64,000 nt of DNA from Polyangiaceae bacterium (lineage in GTDB: Bacteria; Myxococcota_A; Polyangia; Polyangiales; Polyangiaceae). A model generated the notes under the pieces. It was given only the letters and a program-made list of their open reading frames with translations. It did no database searches and was not told the DNA's origin. The position numbers were made by a program, and so were the translations under genes. The stretch lies in NCBI GenBank assembly GCA_019637295.1, contig JAHBVX010000003.1, positions 62,001 to 126,000 of the forward strand, in the 5' to 3' direction. The first letter of the stretch is position 1, and every line of letters starts with the position of its first letter. Positions 63,446 through 64,000 of this stretch are shown here, one piece after another.

Positions 63446-64000
63446 TCAGCGCTCGCCCAGCTCCCAGCGCCAGAGCGTCTCCACCACCAACGCTACGGCT
63501 TCGTTGAGCGCGCGGCGGTAGCTGCCGAAGGCCATGTTCAGCTCGGCGGCCATCACCAGCCCCTTCGCCTCCGATCCAAGGAAGCTGCGCCGCAGGACCT
63601 GCGCGTGGCGGACGTGGCCCGGGTAGCTCTGAAGTAGATCGATGGCCTCGTTCACGCGCAACTGGAGGCGTTCGGCCCGCACGCCGACCGGCGCGCTGGC
63701 GGGCAGCCCGTCCGCCACCAAGCGCGTGCGAAGCAGCGGCGAGCCGGCAAGGCCATCGACGCGGCGCAGTCGGCGCAGCGCTCGCCTGGCCGCCGCGTCG
63801 AAGGCCTTGCGCGGCAGCACCTCGAACACCATCTGCGCGCCTTGGGGGCCGGGAGGGAGCACACGGTGGTTGTGGATGTAGCGCGCTTGCCAGTCTGCTC
63901 GTGAGGCCCGCCGCCAGTCGTTCCCGAAGATACCGTGAACCGTGGCGTCCAGCTCGAACTGACCGAGAACGTCCAAGTTCCGGTCCTTACGATTGACCCA
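63446..64000 (-). CDS. C-terminal part of a large NTPase-like protein (runs off window)
   Basis: The frame is open to the window edge and carries 184 residues and a stop at 63446. The segment DAAARRALRRLRRVDGLAGSPLLRTRLV and a C-terminal GSYRRALNEAVALVVETLWRWELG resemble the last domain of large bacterial STAND/AAA-type ATP-binding proteins, where RNPLLRSRLV and TYRRHL..GVERVVEWLW-type motifs occur. The C-terminal part looks like a sigma-type helix-turn-helix. The catalytic part lies outside. The assignment is by pattern memory only, and the full gene is needed. Confidence 0.45.
   Translation of the reverse strand, partial: WVNRKDRNLDVLGQFELDATVHGIFGNDWRRASRADWQARYIHNHRVLPPGPQGAQMVFEVLPRKAFDAAARRALRRLRRVDGLAGSPLLRTRLVADGLPASAPVGVRAERLQLRVNEAIDLLQSYPGHVRHAQVLRRSFLGSEAKGLVMAAELNMAFGSYRRALNEAVALVVETLWRWELGER

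Noticed and set aside
63446-64000. Reverse transcriptase or retron fragment
   Set aside because: No YxDD or other polymerase motif; the C-terminal pattern fits NTPase-associated domains better.

Overview
This window is high-GC bacterial chromosome with densely packed, often overlapping genes. Its content points to a myxobacterium, probably of the Polyangiales/Sorangium side. The supporting signs are four membrane-anchored Ser/Thr kinases, many lipoproteins with Gly/Ala/Ser-rich linkers, a MYXO-CTERM sorting tail, DUF4215 Cys-rich repeats with a fibro-slime domain, AgmX/PglI-type C-terminal domains, a zinc-ribbon/GYF protein of the GltJ type, and a Tgl-like TPR lipoprotein. This is inferred from gene families only.

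Layout, left half. 1-118 is the tail of gltD. 222-4325 holds an unknown four-repeat protein and three glycerophospholipid genes (PlsB-like acyltransferase, gpsA, plsC-like). 4444-11455 holds the zinc-ribbon/GYF membrane protein, an L,D-transpeptidase lipoprotein, a PHP-domain lipoprotein and a prolyl oligopeptidase. 11474-14297 holds a FadR-type regulator behind a double palindrome, an SCP2 protein, a very long hairpin, pheA, and an acyl-CoA dehydrogenase remnant abutting pheA. 14325-20539 holds FHA, FKBP, amidohydrolase, MFS, DUF502, a DECR-like SDR, a small membrane protein and a TerB-like protein. 20606-26173 holds a kinase overlapping a DTW-domain tRNA-modification gene, a fibro-slime lipoprotein, a methyltransferase and a small membrane protein.

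Layout, right half. 26189-33323 holds an M20 peptidase, tRNA-Pro, tsaB, a Crp/Fnr regulator and an envelope/housekeeping run (Tgl-like, RodZ-like, recO, TerB-like, murJ). 33349-41904 holds a frame-disrupted lipoprotein, a MITE-like element, engB, tRNA-Val, a MYXO-CTERM protein whose stop codon lies inside the tRNA gene, and several membrane proteins. 41948-49924 holds two kinases, an AgmX-like protein, a kinase partner protein and two tandem von Willebrand-like lipoproteins. 49955-55802 holds an enoyl-CoA hydratase-like protein, a lipase, an AMMECR1 protein, sulfate transporter genes cysU-cysW-cysA without a binding protein, and a TerB-like protein. 55981-64000 holds a second kinase-partner pair, an orphan gene, an intact acyl-CoA dehydrogenase, two paralogous Cys-rich lipoproteins (the second frame-disrupted) and the C-terminus of a gene running off the window.

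The best candidates for something undescribed are the repeated kinase plus periplasmic PEGA-like partner pair, whose stop and start codons overlap by four bases in both copies; the 172-bp element with perfect 14-bp terminal inverted repeats directly in front of engB; and two surface lipoproteins that lose frame inside Gly-rich linkers. No transposase, prophage, CRISPR array or biosynthetic cluster was seen. Many long ORFs in other frames are shadows caused by GC content.
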